The notes beneath the pieces are model-generated. The model did not search any database and was not told the DNA's origin. It was given only the letters and a program-made list of their open reading frames with translations. A stretch of 64,000 bases of DNA from Hemerocallis citrina (lineage: Eukaryota; Streptophyta; Magnoliopsida; Asparagales; Asphodelaceae): contig CM030366.1 in the NCBI GenBank assembly GCA_017893485.1, positions 52,296,565-52,360,564 on the forward strand, in the 5' to 3' direction. The translations under genes were made by a program, and so were the position numbers. Below are positions 12,636-25,700 of this stretch, piece after piece (the stretch's first letter is position 1; every line of letters starts with the position of its first letter).

Positions 12636-14735
12636 GCCGAAGGTTGAAGGAGATCACCGATTGGTCGATTTTGCTATCCCGTGTTTTAGCACAATGGATC
12701 CGGAGTTGCTTTTGCACGTGTCTTTTGGGATTTTTTCCTGGGATTCTGATCTCGTTATTCTTATTATTCGAATTAACCGTCACACAGGCAAGTCACTTCT
12801 TAAACTAGCATTTTATTCTGTTCAAGTTTATTTGATCTCTGCAAGTAGATCCAGTCCTATTTGTTATCATACTGCTTTAACAATTCCGTTAAGTTTATTG
12901 AGGATTTACACGAGCTAACCCAACATACTCTTAACATCGTGCCGTCTCTTTGATCTAAAACCTAGTCCCTATTGTTTCATGTATATGCACATTTAAATAA
13001 CTAGATTCATGCATAGGATTACTTGATAAGTTGGACATATTAAATTGTATGTGCTATATTGAAGTTGATCGATGAATTGATATCATGCCTGTGATAATTG
13101 TATCTTAAACTTAGAAATTTGCATGTTGACACCTAGGATCACTTTGATTACCAATTTGCATGCTACATGTGATCGTATGATTTATTTGTTGCCTTTTTAT
13201 GTTAAAATAATTTGTGGATTGCTAGTTGTTTCATTTTGAATCAGATTTTCAACCATGCTAATGTCATAATTTGAAATAACTTGCTGAACATAAATTGTGG
13301 CCCTGGATGTCTAGTTCACTTTCCTTTTTTTCGGATTTGAATTCCGATGTATAACGTGCTAGATATCATCATTTTAGTATAACCATGTTAGAAATTCCAG
13401 ATTCACAAATGCATGCGTATCATGCTGTTTCTTAATTTAATTGACTATGCTAACAGTAAAAGAAAAATCTAAAATAAATCTAGTTGAACCTAGACACATG
13501 TAGGAATCACCCAGAATCTGACCTGAAATAATTAGTTGAACACAGCTTATTGCATGATGCCTGAACATAAAACCTGAATAAAATAGAGTTTTCACCCTAG
13601 TTCCTATATCTTTTATATGCCTTAATTATATTCGCTGGAACCGTGTGAAAGTCTACTTTCTAGGCCTTTGACAAATTCAGATTTGCAATTTTGTAGTGAC
13701 CATAATCTATGTTTTAGTATAGCAAGGTCATGCTGTCCTGATTGTGTGAATTGTGCTTATATGATGTGTTTGATTCGTGCTTTGTCTGTAACGCATAAAA
13801 TTATACACACTTAGTATCATACAACATTAACATCCTCTTGCATGCTCACATAGGATGAAAATAAACTAATAACAAGCCTGGGTATTATGGGTAGACTTGG
13901 TAGTGAACGATCAGAAAATGTACTTGGTAAAGGCCTTCTCGTTATCTTGTTATCTCGTAATCTCGTTATCCCGTTATCTCGTTATCATGTTATCACGTTA
14001 TCTCGTTATCTTGTTATCATGTTATCTAGTTACGCCGAGTACACGATACGTAAATTCACCATCAGTCTAAAACGTCCACTGTGTGTTTGTGCCGAACCTG
14101 TGGAATGGGACGCAGTAGTACGTGCATTAGATAGATTAATAAAATACTTAATGACATGCATCTCATGCTTGATCTTGACTTGACATCACTCATTTCATGC
14201 ATGATTATTGTACACCTTTAATATTATTGTCTGCTCTTTGCTTTGTTCTTTGACTTTGACCCTGTTCCTTTTCTTTGATATTCATGCTTTTCTTTATCCT
14301 CTATTTTCTCTACTTGCTGCCCACGACTTACGCTAAGGGCACTCTTTTCTTTCTTTTTAGATCAAGTATTAACAGGTACCAAAGGAGCAATACCATAAGA
14401 ACTTGGTGAGCAAACTCTCTGAAGATCGGAGCTGGACCTTTAGACTACTTAGCTATCTTTTGTTATTTGCTTATTGTATTTCTTTTTATCATACTTTGTA
14501 TTCTTGGGCTTTATGACCCGAAGTTTGTTTTATCCCAGATGTTGAATTATTATTTGGTGAATTTAGTTCATGATTATTTTGGAGTTTATTCTTTGTTTAT
14601 GTGATTATATTCTTCCTGCGTGGTCTCTTGTATATTGTTGAGTTAGATTGGTACAGCTAATGGATGATGTATAATAATTCGCTGGGCCTTCGTTACGTGC
14701 TCGCATTCCCGTATTTTGGGAAGCGGGGCGTGACA
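11578..14735 (+). mobile_element. Solo-LTR-like insertion, 3.2 kb
   Basis: The insertion starts TGTAACCCCC and ends GGGGCGTGACA, with a perfect 5-base target duplication CGATT (11573-11577 and 14736-14740). Removing it restores the leader as seen in unit 0. It is the same family as 2011-5978 in the opposite orientation: the last 90 bases match its reverse complement, including AATTCGCTGGGC. It has no retroviral coding domain. A proline-rich open stretch (12180-12410) and a CT microsatellite lie in the middle. Confidence 0.75.
12587..12632 (+). repeat. CT microsatellite
   Basis: An uninterrupted (CT)n run inside the solo-LTR insertion. It creates spurious Leu-Ser ORFs in two frames. Confidence 0.95.
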
Positions 14736-14740
14736 CGATT

Positions 14741-14749
14741 TTTTTTAAA

Positions 14750-14790
<41 letters not shown>

Positions 14791-14899
14791 TTTGAATTTT
14801 AGAAGACAAATACCATAAAAGGAAGATAAAAAGAAACCCTAAATTTCTTAAATTTCTTAAACCAGAAACACTAAATTCTTCAATTAATTCAGCAAAGAT
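14741..14899 (-). other. Copia unit 1 leader, right part
   Basis: The leader resumes after the solo-LTR insertion and matches 1800-1929 of unit 0. It contains a TA microsatellite at 14755-14786. Confidence 0.6.
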
Positions 14900-14912
14900 G
14901 GCACTGATACCA
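14900..14912 (-). other. Copia primer-binding site (unit 1)
   Basis: The minus strand reads TGGTATCAGTGCC, one mismatch from the initiator methionine tRNA type site at 1930-1942. It lies 2 bases from the end of LTR C. Confidence 0.8.
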
Positions 14913-14914
14913 AT

Positions 14915-15385
14915 TGATGAAATTTTATATACATAACACTTAAGCAACATGCATAAAACATTGATGTCACCATGTTTCTATAGATCTTTTGCTAAATCAA
15001 AAGAAGAAGAATATAAAAGCGGAAGCACTAACATGAAGCCATTGATAGAGATTGCACAAAGGGTTTGGATCTTCCTATATGATACGTACTTCTATGAGAG
15101 ACCTTCTGTCTTTTCTTTTTTGTTAATGGGATGGCAGATAGAATAGGAAGATACGTATATATAGGGGACCACAACCCTAATAGATAATTAGTGATTTTTT
15201 ATTTTGCCCATCACAAAATTAAAAATTTACTTTACGGCTTCTTCACGTAATATATCACACTTTATATTATCTGCTTTTAACCCATCACTTAATCTTCGTT
15301 AGATAACTTTAATTTGGATTAGACTTTAGAATAGCAATTATACATTTAGTCACATATATGAGCACACACAGATTATTTTCCAACA
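14915..15385 (-). mobile_element. Copia LTR C, 471 bases, shared by units 1 and 2
   Basis: On the minus strand it starts TGTTGGAAAATAATC at 15385, next to a polypurine tract on its right, and ends beside a primer-binding site on its left. It is therefore 3' LTR of the truncated unit on the right and 5' LTR of the full unit on the left. It lacks 7 bases present at the insertion site in LTR A. Confidence 0.85.
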
Positions 15386-17190
15386 ATCTCCTACTTGGGC
15401 CACATATGTTACACTTTATAAATGTACATACTTTATGAGCTCGGAATTTTGCTATCATAACCAGTAGCATAGCCAAACAATCTCGTCCACTAATCATGAA
15501 AATGTAGGATCAAAGCAATTTTCATTACATTTATCATAACTAAATTCATCAATGGTCACATATAACAACATAATCAAATGACATATATCAACTGTGAATG
15601 TGTAGCATGGAAATTTCATGCAATGTGATCTATATACATGTCTATTTCCAACTGGTCCTCTTAAACTTAAGTGAGGTCAGAATCAAACATGACAAAAATG
15701 GTGAAAAAACTGAACACTTTATTTTTGATCAGAAAATATCCAAATGTATAAATGTCTCACACAAACATAAAGCAAATAAAATACAAACTCCCACTAAATT
15801 ATGATATCCTCAAACAATACAACACTCATATGAGCAGTGTGCTCATGAAAGACATTGGGTGGTAATCCATTTGTGAGCGGACCCGCTATCATGGAGTTTG
15901 TCCCAATGTGCTCTCTGGATATCTATCCACTCTGCCTCTTTCTGTCGCAACTAGGAACTTTATATCATTATGCTTCATCTTTGATGAGCTCCTGTTGTTG
16001 TTGGAATACATCACTGCTGACTTATTGTCACAAAATAACTTGAGTGGTCTTTCTACATTCTCCAAAATGCGCAGCCCAGTTACAAAGTTCTGCCGCCATA
16101 TTCCATAACTCGATGCCTCATAGCATGCTACATACTTTACTGCCATAATGGAAGAAGCTATGAGTGTCTATTTGACCCTTTTTTCAGGATATAGCTCCTC
16201 CAACTAATAGGTAAATATAGTCTGATGTAGACTTTCTGCTATCTTGGCACCCAACGAAATCAGAATTAGAATATCCTACGACCTCCAAATGATCTAATTT
16301 CAACCCTCTTGGTTGATACCCAATGGTCCATACCATGTTTGCTTAAATATCTGCTTAACATCCCAACAATGTACGTAATATCCAGACGCGTACATACTTG
16401 AGCATACATTAGACTCCTAATAGCTGATGCATAGGAGATCTTTTGCATTTTCTGAATTTCAATGTTACTTTTAGGGCACTGACTAAGACTAAATTTATCT
16501 CCTTTAGCAATAGTATCTCCTGGTCTACAATCTTGCATGCCAAACCTTTTGAGTACTTTATCAGTATATCTCTTTTATGATAATCCAAGAATACCACGAG
16601 AACGATCTCGATGTATCTGAATTCCTAATACAAAAGAAGCTTCCTCAAGATCTTTCATCTCAAAATGCTTGGACAGAAACCTTTTGGTTTCGTGCAACAA
16701 GTCAATATGATTAGTGGCAAGCAATATGTCATCGACATACAAAACTAGGAATATATGCTTACTCCCACTGAACTTGTGATACACACAATCATCAACAACA
16801 TTCATCTCAAAACAAAATGAGTTAATTACTTGATGAAACTTGTTGTACCAATGACGAGAAGCATGCTTGAGTCCATAGATGGATTTCGTCAATTTGCAAA
16901 TCATATTCTTTGGGTCTCCCGACACAAAGTTTTCTGGTTGCTCCATATGAATTGTCTCGTCAATGTCTCCATTGAGAAATGCCCTCTTGACATCCATCTG
17001 ATGTAGCTCACAGTCAAGATGAGCAACAAGTGTCATAATTGTCCAGAAGGAGTCTTTCGATGAAACTGGAGAGAAAGTCTTTGTAAAATCGATGTCTTCT
17101 TTCTAAGTATAGCATTTAGCTACAAGACGTGCCTTATACCTCTCCATATTACCATTTGCATCCCTCTTGGTCTTAAATATCCATTTACAA
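15386..17190 (-). pseudogene. Copia pol 3' part, truncated (unit 2)
   Basis: The minus strand carries the C-terminal half of a Copia pol. The RT core (16575-17036) includes LHQMDVKRAFLNGDIDETI and LVLYVDDILLATN. The RT to RNase H linker (16266-16538) includes YAQVCTRLDITYIVGML, and 15889-16146 carries LKLFCDNKSAVMYSNN. Bases 15386-15888 match the 3' non-coding part of unit 1. Similarity to unit 1 stops at about 17190 within the RT domain, so the unit is cut there and the integrase, protease and gag are missing. Confidence 0.87.
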
Positions 17191-17519
17191 TTGGTATTCT
17201 CATATACATATATTCATCATCATTTCATTTTGATCGAATCTCTAATATATCATATTTACCTCTTTGAGATGACATATTTCATTTTTGTCTGAGTTTCTTT
17301 TTGTCACGAGGCATTTCATACAAAAAACTTACATTATCAATTAATTTTTTTTTTGAAGCATATATATAAATTTGTTTACATTTAAATAGTTTGTTCTCCA
17401 ATGCTCCAAGTTTGTTAATTTTTATTTTTATTTTGTTAAATTGCAAAATGCACAATTTGAGAACTTGCTTAAGGTCCCCATAAACTCAGATACAGTCTGG
17501 ATCCCACCCTAATCCTCAT
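17191..17519. other. Unassigned AT-rich spacer
   Basis: This lies between the Copia truncation point and the LINE fragment. I see no ORF, repeat boundary or motif that I can name. Confidence 0.4.
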
Positions 17520-18129
17520 ATTAGCCCACCTTCTCACCTCCTCTAAGAAGACTCTCCATTGGATAAACTAGTGTTGTAGCATTTCTTCCTTGGTTCTCCC
17601 AGCAATAAGGGCACCATTAATGGTTTCCGCTGTAACATGTCTTTCTTTAAGCGCTTCATTCACCACCCGCCATACGAACCACCATGGCCTCTTTTGCGTC
17701 CACAGACCGCTATTTGCTTTGGTCGCTGGTTCTCCTGTCTTTGTGCTGCTTGCATTACTGAAAACACCCCATCTGTAGCTGCTGTGTACCACGTCTTCTC
17801 CTGAACAGTACGTACCATTTCCAATTGAGACAAGCAGTATCTCATCTGGCAACCTTTCAGGGTCAAGGAGCTCCTTAATTATATTGCCATTCCAAGCTCC
17901 ATTCTCAATAATGAAGTCGCTAACAATTCTATTGGACCATTGCTCGATGCCAATTTTCAGAAGGAAGCTCATCAGCAGTTTATCTCTTACCCATGCATCC
18001 TCGATGAATCTAGTGTGTCTTCCATTACCAATTATCCACCGGGTTTCTTCATTCCTCATATTGTTGTATATTTTAAAGATTGCTGCTCTCCAGCACTCAG
18101 AGCAGTTTTTGACCCCATCAAGTTCACCG
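17520..18129 (-). pseudogene. LINE ORF2 C-terminal fragment (zf-RVT region)
   Basis: The minus-strand frame reads CWRAAIFKIYNNMRNEETRW and then WIIGNGRHTRFIEDAW. This is the pattern (CW-R-I, RWxIGNGxxIxFxxDxW) that precedes the zinc-binding domain of plant L1-type ORF2. PWWFVWRVVNEALKERHVT matches the downstream WxxVWRxxxNxLPTRxxL pattern. About 170 residues remain. The LINE homology stops at 18130 where a MITE-like block begins. No RT core is present. Confidence 0.7.
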
Positions 18130-18860
18130 CTCTTAGAGCATCATCTATAGTCTTCCCTATATTTCCAAAATTTGGAAAATATAGGGAACGAGCTGTTGTA
18201 GTCGTTCCCTATATTTGAGAGACGATATAAAAATTTTTCAAATATAGAAATCGGAAGATCATCTGGCGTCCGATCCAAAAATTAATTCTCGGACGCAAGA
18301 TGATCTTGCGTATGAGCAATTTGTTGCGTATGAGCAATTTAAACAATTGAAAAGGAGAAAAAAATCCCGGACACAAAATATTCTTGCGTCCGTTCAAAAA
18401 AAATCTGAAGAAACAGACGCAAAATCATTTGGCGTCGGAAGATTTTTTTTTTTTTTTTTAAAAACAGCACGGGTGCAAGACCTTCTTGCGTCCGGTGCTT
18501 TTTTCCCCAAAAAATAATTTTTTCCTATGGAATAGGGCCTATAGAATTGTTTATGCATATAGTCTATATTTGAGATTGGTTTGATTTTTTTGATCAAGGA
18601 TTGAGATAGAAATGGCTTATAGGAATTGTTGTGTACATTTGCGTAGAATTTTTTTTGGTGAATGTGTTGGACTCAAAATTTTTTTTTTTTTTTTAAATTA
18701 ACGGCGGAGATTGGTTTGAATTTGTTAGATCCACTACCGTTCAACCAAATTTTGAGTTGAGTTTTTGAGGACAATACGTCCAACTCAAAATTCCTATTTC
18801 TATTTAGAGACCTATTTCTATTCTCTAAATTTGAAAATTTTTGAGTCTTGACGACTACGG
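18130..18860. mobile_element. MITE-like block with repeated inverted motifs
   Basis: The block begins TTAGAGCATC next to the LINE fragment and contains several near-palindromes built on GCGTCCG and ACGCAAGATGATCTTGCGT (18260-18500). The left end resembles the GAGCATC ends of PIF/Harbinger-type MITEs such as 51132-51955. A matching right end is only suggested (GGATGC near 18859), and no clean target duplication was found. No coding capacity. Confidence 0.4.
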
Positions 18861-19542
18861 ATGCAGAGCGTACTTATAATTTGATTTCTTTTTATGTGAA
18901 AAAACAGGAAGAACATTGAGAAAAGGGTATAGCTAGGGAAGAGTCCAATTGAAACGGTTCGACAGTGTGACTGTGATGGAGCATCATGCATCAATTGATG
19001 TTCAGTCCTAACAAGGCTCTCACTTAGCATCAATTTACCCTTCAGTCCTTCATAATTTAAAAATGACCAGCCGATGTCCTCCAAATTCTTGTGCACATTA
19101 GTGTTTCTTTTGCTGGTTTTTTTTTATCAATATCGCACCAACACAAAGTTGATATCATACATTCTGCAAATCGTTCTGAAAAGAAGATCAGCGAAATTGC
19201 ATTATCTCAAAGAGTATTTGCCAAATATACGAATGACAAAGCCATAAACCACAATTTCAGTACATTTTGAGAAACATAACAATGCTGCCATATATACATG
19301 GATGGTTCACAAGGCAAAAGCACAACTTAATCTCTTCATTAATAGGTAACTTACAGATGAATACACGATTGTTTCAGCACCATAAAAAAACCTTCAACGT
19401 TTATCATCTTCCAAATAAAACCATATTTCCTTACATATATTTACCCTATGAAATGTAGCAAGTAGTATAGCCTAAACCCAAAGATACCCAAAATATTTAA
19501 CACAACTTAGATGTAAAGGTGGTGAAACTTGCAGGTAGCTAT
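18861..19542 (-). other. 3' flank of the pectate lyase gene
   Basis: This is sequence downstream of the pectate lyase stop codon and presumably holds its 3' UTR. I could not assign a poly(A) site, and no other gene is visible. Confidence 0.45.
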
Positions 19543-19785
19543 CTAGACAGCAGGAATACCAAAATTGTCCAATGGCCTTGGCACAGCCTGCCACCCTGTA
19601 CACACTTGCAGAACCTCTTTCAGAGCCATTGTTGCAGGCTCCATTGTCCATGTCGGATAGTGTTCATGGGCCTTGAAAACAGACTCAACGACAGAGGCTC
19701 CCAATAAGTGAGGCTGGGCCCCACTCAGAAATAGGTCACCTTCTGACCTTAATGAACCAGTACAAGGCTCTTCTCTATCAGCAGC
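19543..19785 (-). CDS. Pectate lyase exon 5 (C-terminus)
   Basis: The acceptor is TTATTGCAG before GCTGCTGAT. It encodes 80 residues from AADREEPCTGSLRSEG through VLQVCTGWQAVPRP to the stop TAG. The AAD(R/K)EE start directly continues the exon 4 end YYTEK, as is usual in this family. It is separated from exon 4 by a 7.45-kb intron. Confidence 0.85.
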   Translation of the reverse strand, partial: AADREEPCTGSLRSEGDLFLSGAQPHLLGASVVESVFKAHEHYPTWTMEPATMALKEVLQVCTGWQAVPRPLDNFGIPAV

Positions 19786-22700
19786 CTGCAATAACATCGA
19801 AAGAGGAGAGAAGAGGATTAGAAAGAGGAATTGGAGTGTTACACAATGTGGAGAAAGGGAAAGAGAGGAACAGAGATATTGGCACCAAGAAGCACTCCAA
19901 CAGTATTTCTTTTATATTCTCAAAATCATTAGCTTCTATAACAAGAGATGGCATCGTCTAGTAATTGAACTAATATTTCCTACCTTAAGAATCTAACTTG
20001 ATGCACAGATAGAATGCAAACTACATCAACTTTAAAGAACCTGAAATTTATTCTAACCTGCTACTACTACTTTATCTAAATAATCTTCAAAAATTGGGGC
20101 CCCTAGAATGTCTCCAATCAAGATTCTCATCAACTACGTCTTCAAACAGTTTCAGGTAAATTTTACCACCTTTCTATATGTCAGAGCAACTCTAGAAATA
20201 ACAGAATAGAGCATTATATACAACACAATGGTAGTTCCTTCTTAAACTCCCAACTTGGAAATGAAGAACAAGAAAAAAGAATGCATGTGTACATTATCAC
20301 AGAGAATGGGGAAAGTGGAAAACCAAAAAGAAGGTATTGAAGTCTCCATTATGATCTGCATCTATTATGATTATCATTTCAATAACAACTACAACAGTTT
20401 AAAAGTTGAATGTTAGACATTTATAAGCAAGTGCACGGCATATAGATTTAATCTAAGTCAACTAAAGTCTTTCATATAGGCAAAAGTGACAGACCCTCAA
20501 TTTCCTTCATGATGAGGGTGAAATTCGCACCACATGAATCAATGACACGTGTCATTACACGTAGGGATAAAGTCATAATATTCTACAATTGGGGTTACAA
20601 CTTGAATTGGGTCAAAACCCGAAACCCACTGCTGGCCAAAATCTGAAACCAAAGTCAGCATAACTCACAACCCATCAAGGATGAATTTAATAAGTTATTG
20701 GATAAGGAATTCAAATTATCGTCCTTATCCCCTAACTGTTCAATGTTATCCTTAAACTTGTGGTTTACTTCCTATAAATACCCAAACCTCACTTCATTAA
20801 TGGGTAAAGAATCAATCCTCCTTTCTCTCAATTTATAATTCTCTTTGCTGACTTGAGTGTCAGACGTAGGGGCCAACTCCGGTGTTTTGGCTTTTTACAG
20901 GTATTCGAAGGAGGTGATGGTCAAGATTGAAATCTAAGGGCGCAGATCCTAGTCTTCCCATTTCCATCAAATTCAAACTCACTATGTTGCGGCAGCACCG
21001 ATTTTTGCAGCAACTGGTTAGCGCCGTCTGTGGAAATGTTGTGGAAATGCTATAGATCTACCTCTCTGATCAGATCCACATCCAAAAACCCCTTCTGCCA
21101 TGCCTTCCATGATGACTCCCGCGCAGAGTGTCCCAGGAGTCGGAGGTCTCCTTCGCCACAATACTCAAGGTCACGCCCGAATCCTTCACAACGGGAACGA
21201 AGGCATGAGAGGAGCCTAACCCTTGTGAGCCGCCGAGCTCACAAGAATCATCGACACGATCAGATTTTGAGGGCCCTCAAAGGTGCCCCCAAAGAAGGTT
21301 AGCAACATGGCAGTACACGTCAAGAGGAGTCGTCCCACTGGTTAACTCAGCCTAAGAGATGCGATGACCCAATGCTTTGTCGCCTCCAAGAAATGGAGGA
21401 TTGGCTCAACCAAATCGAGCATGGAGACAGGCGCCGAGCATACTTAATACGTGTAAACCGCTTCTTTCACCGAAGCCATTCTCAAGGATTATATCCCTGA
21501 TAGGTTTAAAATGCCCACATTCGATTCATATGAAGGCAAGACTGATCTGGTCGATCGTACAGAGAGCTACAAGACCCTTATGATGATTCGGAAAGCTTCA
21601 GACGCCCTCCTTTGCTTGACGTCCTGCTACTATAAAAAAATCAGCACAGAAAGGGTACTCTCGGCTCCTACCAGGGTCTAGATTCTTTTGATCAATTTGA
21701 GAAACTCTTCCTCACTCACTTTGTTAGTAGTTGCAAGATCCTGGGGACCACATCATCCCTCCTTGATCTGAAACAGAGGAAAAGGGAAACCCTTCGGGGG
21801 CGTTTGGTATGCGGGTTGGAGAATTCCTTGGAATGCCCAGATTCCCGGAAATGTGATGGTAGGAATCATAATTCTCAAGAATGTTGCAATACTACGTTTG
21901 GTACAAGATAGTGCATTCCAGAGGATATTTTATTACTGTGTTCGATATAGACCAATTTATTCCTATCAATTCTTCACTATAGTAGACATTACTGAAAATA
22001 ACCTTCTAGCTTTATTTTTAAAAAAACAATATAACTATTATCTACTTTAGTAATTGATGCATATGTGTGACATGTGCAAAACCAATATTGATATATATCT
22101 TATAAATGAGTACAATAACAAATAGATGACTCAAAAAGTTACATTATGATTCTAATATGTTTCAACCAGATAGATAAAAAAACATTAAAAAAATTGAAAT
22201 GCACGCAGTACAAACACATGATCTTAGGCATACATAGATTATAATTATCAATGAAATATAATATTTATGACTAAGTAGACATAGGATTTTCCCTTCAACT
22301 TCTTTATTAATAATGGTGGGTATATTGTTAAAACTGATACATTATACTGAAACATATATCATACTTATTTAATTATGTTCAGTCTCTAATTGGATGTTCC
22401 TCTATATATATAAATATGCATAATTCCACCCTGATAAGGCAAAGTAACAAATTTGTTGCAGGAAATATAGCGAGGCAATATGATAAGGCAGAAAGATTAT
22501 TAAAAATCTACAAGGTGATTTGGTAATGTGATAATCTCAGTTATTTTTTATGTAGAGAAATCCACAAATCCCACCCTTTTAAAGATGAATGTCTATCATT
22601 CCCAACAAAGGATTTTGATTCACACGTGAATTTAAAAATCCTTCCAAAACTATACTCATATCTTACCAAACCAGGTAATACAGAGGGTAATCCTAGATTC

Positions 22701-25700
22701 TCTTGTATATTACCGCGTACCAAACGCCCCTTAGGGACTTTGTCAAACGCTTCAACACCGAGGTCTATCCCCAAGCTCGCGGTTGCTACATTCCAACACA
22801 ATGTTCATGACCAATCCTTGAAGGCCTCACTCTCCAAGAAGCCACCTCAGAGCTTCTCTCATTTAATTCAACGATGTCAGAAATACATTCATGCCGAGGA
22901 TGTCCTCACCCCCAGAACCAGGCAGAACCCTCCTCCAGGAATAAACAGAAGCACATCAATGCAGAAGCAGATCAATGCAGAAGATGACTCAGAGATGATA
23001 CCTAATCATAGGAAGGATAGCATCTGACGAAATTCCATGATAATTCTCTACTTGCTTTTGTAATAAGGACTACCACAGAAGCTAGTGGTGACTTTATTTG
23101 AAGAAAGCTACATAGCTTAAGTCAGTTGTAACAAGTCCATTAATTTATGAGTGGGCATTTGGTAAAAATCATTATTTTCTAGTGGTTATTCATGATTTGT
23201 TTTACAAAATAACTTTCAGTTTTTGAGTTGTCCAATAAATAACTTTTTGCTATTCTTCTCAGTTTTAGTAGTCACTGCTCGTTAAGGTGATTGTGAAAGC
23301 TTATGAGCACACAAACTAAATATTAGACCATTATAACTTTAAACAAAAAGTTATTGAACTCAACAAAAATATACAGCTTGTATGGTCAAAAACAAGCTAA
23401 AGAAATTCACTTTAAAAAGGTGAATGCACAGTCATGACAAAGAGACTCAATATGCCATCTCAAATAAATAGTTCAACAACAAAAAGTTGTTTAGATTAGC
23501 AACTCTTTAACATGCTTGTTAACAAAAACTGAGTCCAAATATATTTTGACAAGTATATTACCATAACTTCCTATCAGGTCATGTAAAACCTAAAAGGACC
23601 TTGTAGGAGGATTAAACAAGGTGGTACTCCTAAAAAGGCAAGAAACTTTGTAACCTCCTTTAGATAAGCAACAACGAGAGATTCAAATAAGACAATAATT
23701 TTTTCAAAAGAGTTCAAATAGCAGCAATACTCCAACAACTTGTTCACCCAATAAATTTTATGCAGAAGATGTATACCCTGAAGAGTCTCCAAGGGAAGAG
23801 TCAACAAGAAGGCAACCATCAATGGAACATAGTGAACAACGGAACCACTTTCAACTTTGCCTCAACATCAAACAAGTCGAGCTCGAACCCTAAGCAATTC
23901 AAGAACCTTCTGCAACAATTAACTAAAGTTCTTTAACTAAAATAACAGAGCTTATCACGGACCTCCAACCTGGCTTAAAAAATTTGGAGTTCAAACGGCA
24001 AAAACAAGATTCCATTCATACCCTTCAAGGAGACGGTAGAAAAGAAATGGAGAGTTTCAAAATGGTTGTTCAGGATGATCAAAAAAAATAAAAAAAGTCT
24101 AAGTGCATGCAACCTGCACTCAAGTTGAGGTATAACGAATCTATTCGAGCTCCAAACTTAAAGCACCATTGCATCCACAACTTCTTCAATATTTTCATTG
24201 GATAGACCACCAGTCCAATTTGCACTGTTTGGGGAGTCCTTAACTTTCTTTTGGAAAAGTATTTCAAAATCCCAAAACAATTCCAATCAGAAGCGAAAAA
24301 CAATTTGACTCAAATATAAAATTGGGAGATTGAGGAATGTACGTTGCGAAGAAATCCTACTTCTTTAACATCACCAAACAAGAGGGAAACTTTTTAAAGC
24401 AATGAGTTGTGGTCATGCAAAACCAATATGAACAAAAGAAGAAAGAAGAAGATTTGAATTCAGTGGCCCACTATCAAGTTATGCAGCGTATGCTAGTTCA
24501 AGAAGCCCACATTTTAATTTCAAAATTTGTGAAGGGTTAAAAGAAAAGGTGGTCATACCTATAGTTATCTATACACATGGTTGTATAGTCTTTCAACCTT
24601 CCAACTACTCCAATAGAAACTATGGCTTCCATCTCATCTAATCTATACTCGCCGAACCCAACTCCGCAACCTTCATCCACCACTAAGTAGTCAAAGAAAT
24701 CTGCATCCACCACGGCCATCCTGCTCGTTGCGCTCAACCATGACCCAACGATCAGCCGTTCATCGTCATTCGACCTCATCGTTGTCATCATTGGCATCGA
24801 CATAGCTACGACCTCGGCTATAACCCAACATCAACTACGCATAACTCTCCACCCCTAGGCCTATGCAACCTCCTCCTCCTCCTCGTTTGACCCTCTCACA
24901 TTCTGAATTGAGATAACCTCACCGTGGATCCCTCAACACCTCGGTCTTCACTGTGGGAGGACCAGGGTGGGGAGTGGCTGAGGTGAAAGGCGGCCATGTT
25001 GAGTGATCGTGCTCCACGGTACGGCTACCCATTGAAATCCGAGTTCCCACCTCGGCCAAAAGCGTGGCAGCTCGGCCTCTCCCACCTCATCACAATTTTG
25101 ATTAAATAGCTTTTTATCACATGGACAAGGATGCAACAAGGTAGCAACTTATCTTGTTGGTCAGGTTACTTATTACCAAGTAATAGATCGCGGGTTCAAG
25201 GCCTCACCTCAGCAAAACATTCGTTTATTTTTTACAATGCACAACATATGCCAAAGTCCGGAACTGTCGGATCGTGCCAAAATTTGCACTCATGATGTGA
25301 TCATCATAAGCTTAAGTAAGGCCGGTCCTGAGCTCATGGGGGTCCGAGGTGAACTTCCAAAATATGGCCCCACACATAATGTGAGAAAAAAATTGGTAAT
25401 TTCCAGTTGGTCGACGGGAGTTCTCGGTGGTAAGCACTGGCAACTACAAGACGACAACAACAACAACAACAACGTGCGACAACAATACTGACAACGGCTA
25501 CAAAGCAGAGGCTCGGGTTTGGAGTTTGGAGTCGAGTTCGGGTTTGTATGGAGGAGGTTGGAGATGGATTTTAAATGGAGGTTAGGTTGGTAGTTGGGGC
25601 TGTCAATGAGGTCAATGGTGAGGAGTTGGAGATGAATTTCAAATGGAGGTCGGGAAGACTGAGGAGGCAGAGAATGGACTTTAGTGGATTTAGGGATTTA

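Noticed and set aside
25130..25240. tRNA-derived SINE suggested by GGTTCAAGG
   Set aside because: A B-box-like word is present, but there is no convincing A-box at the right distance, no poly(A) tail and no target duplication.
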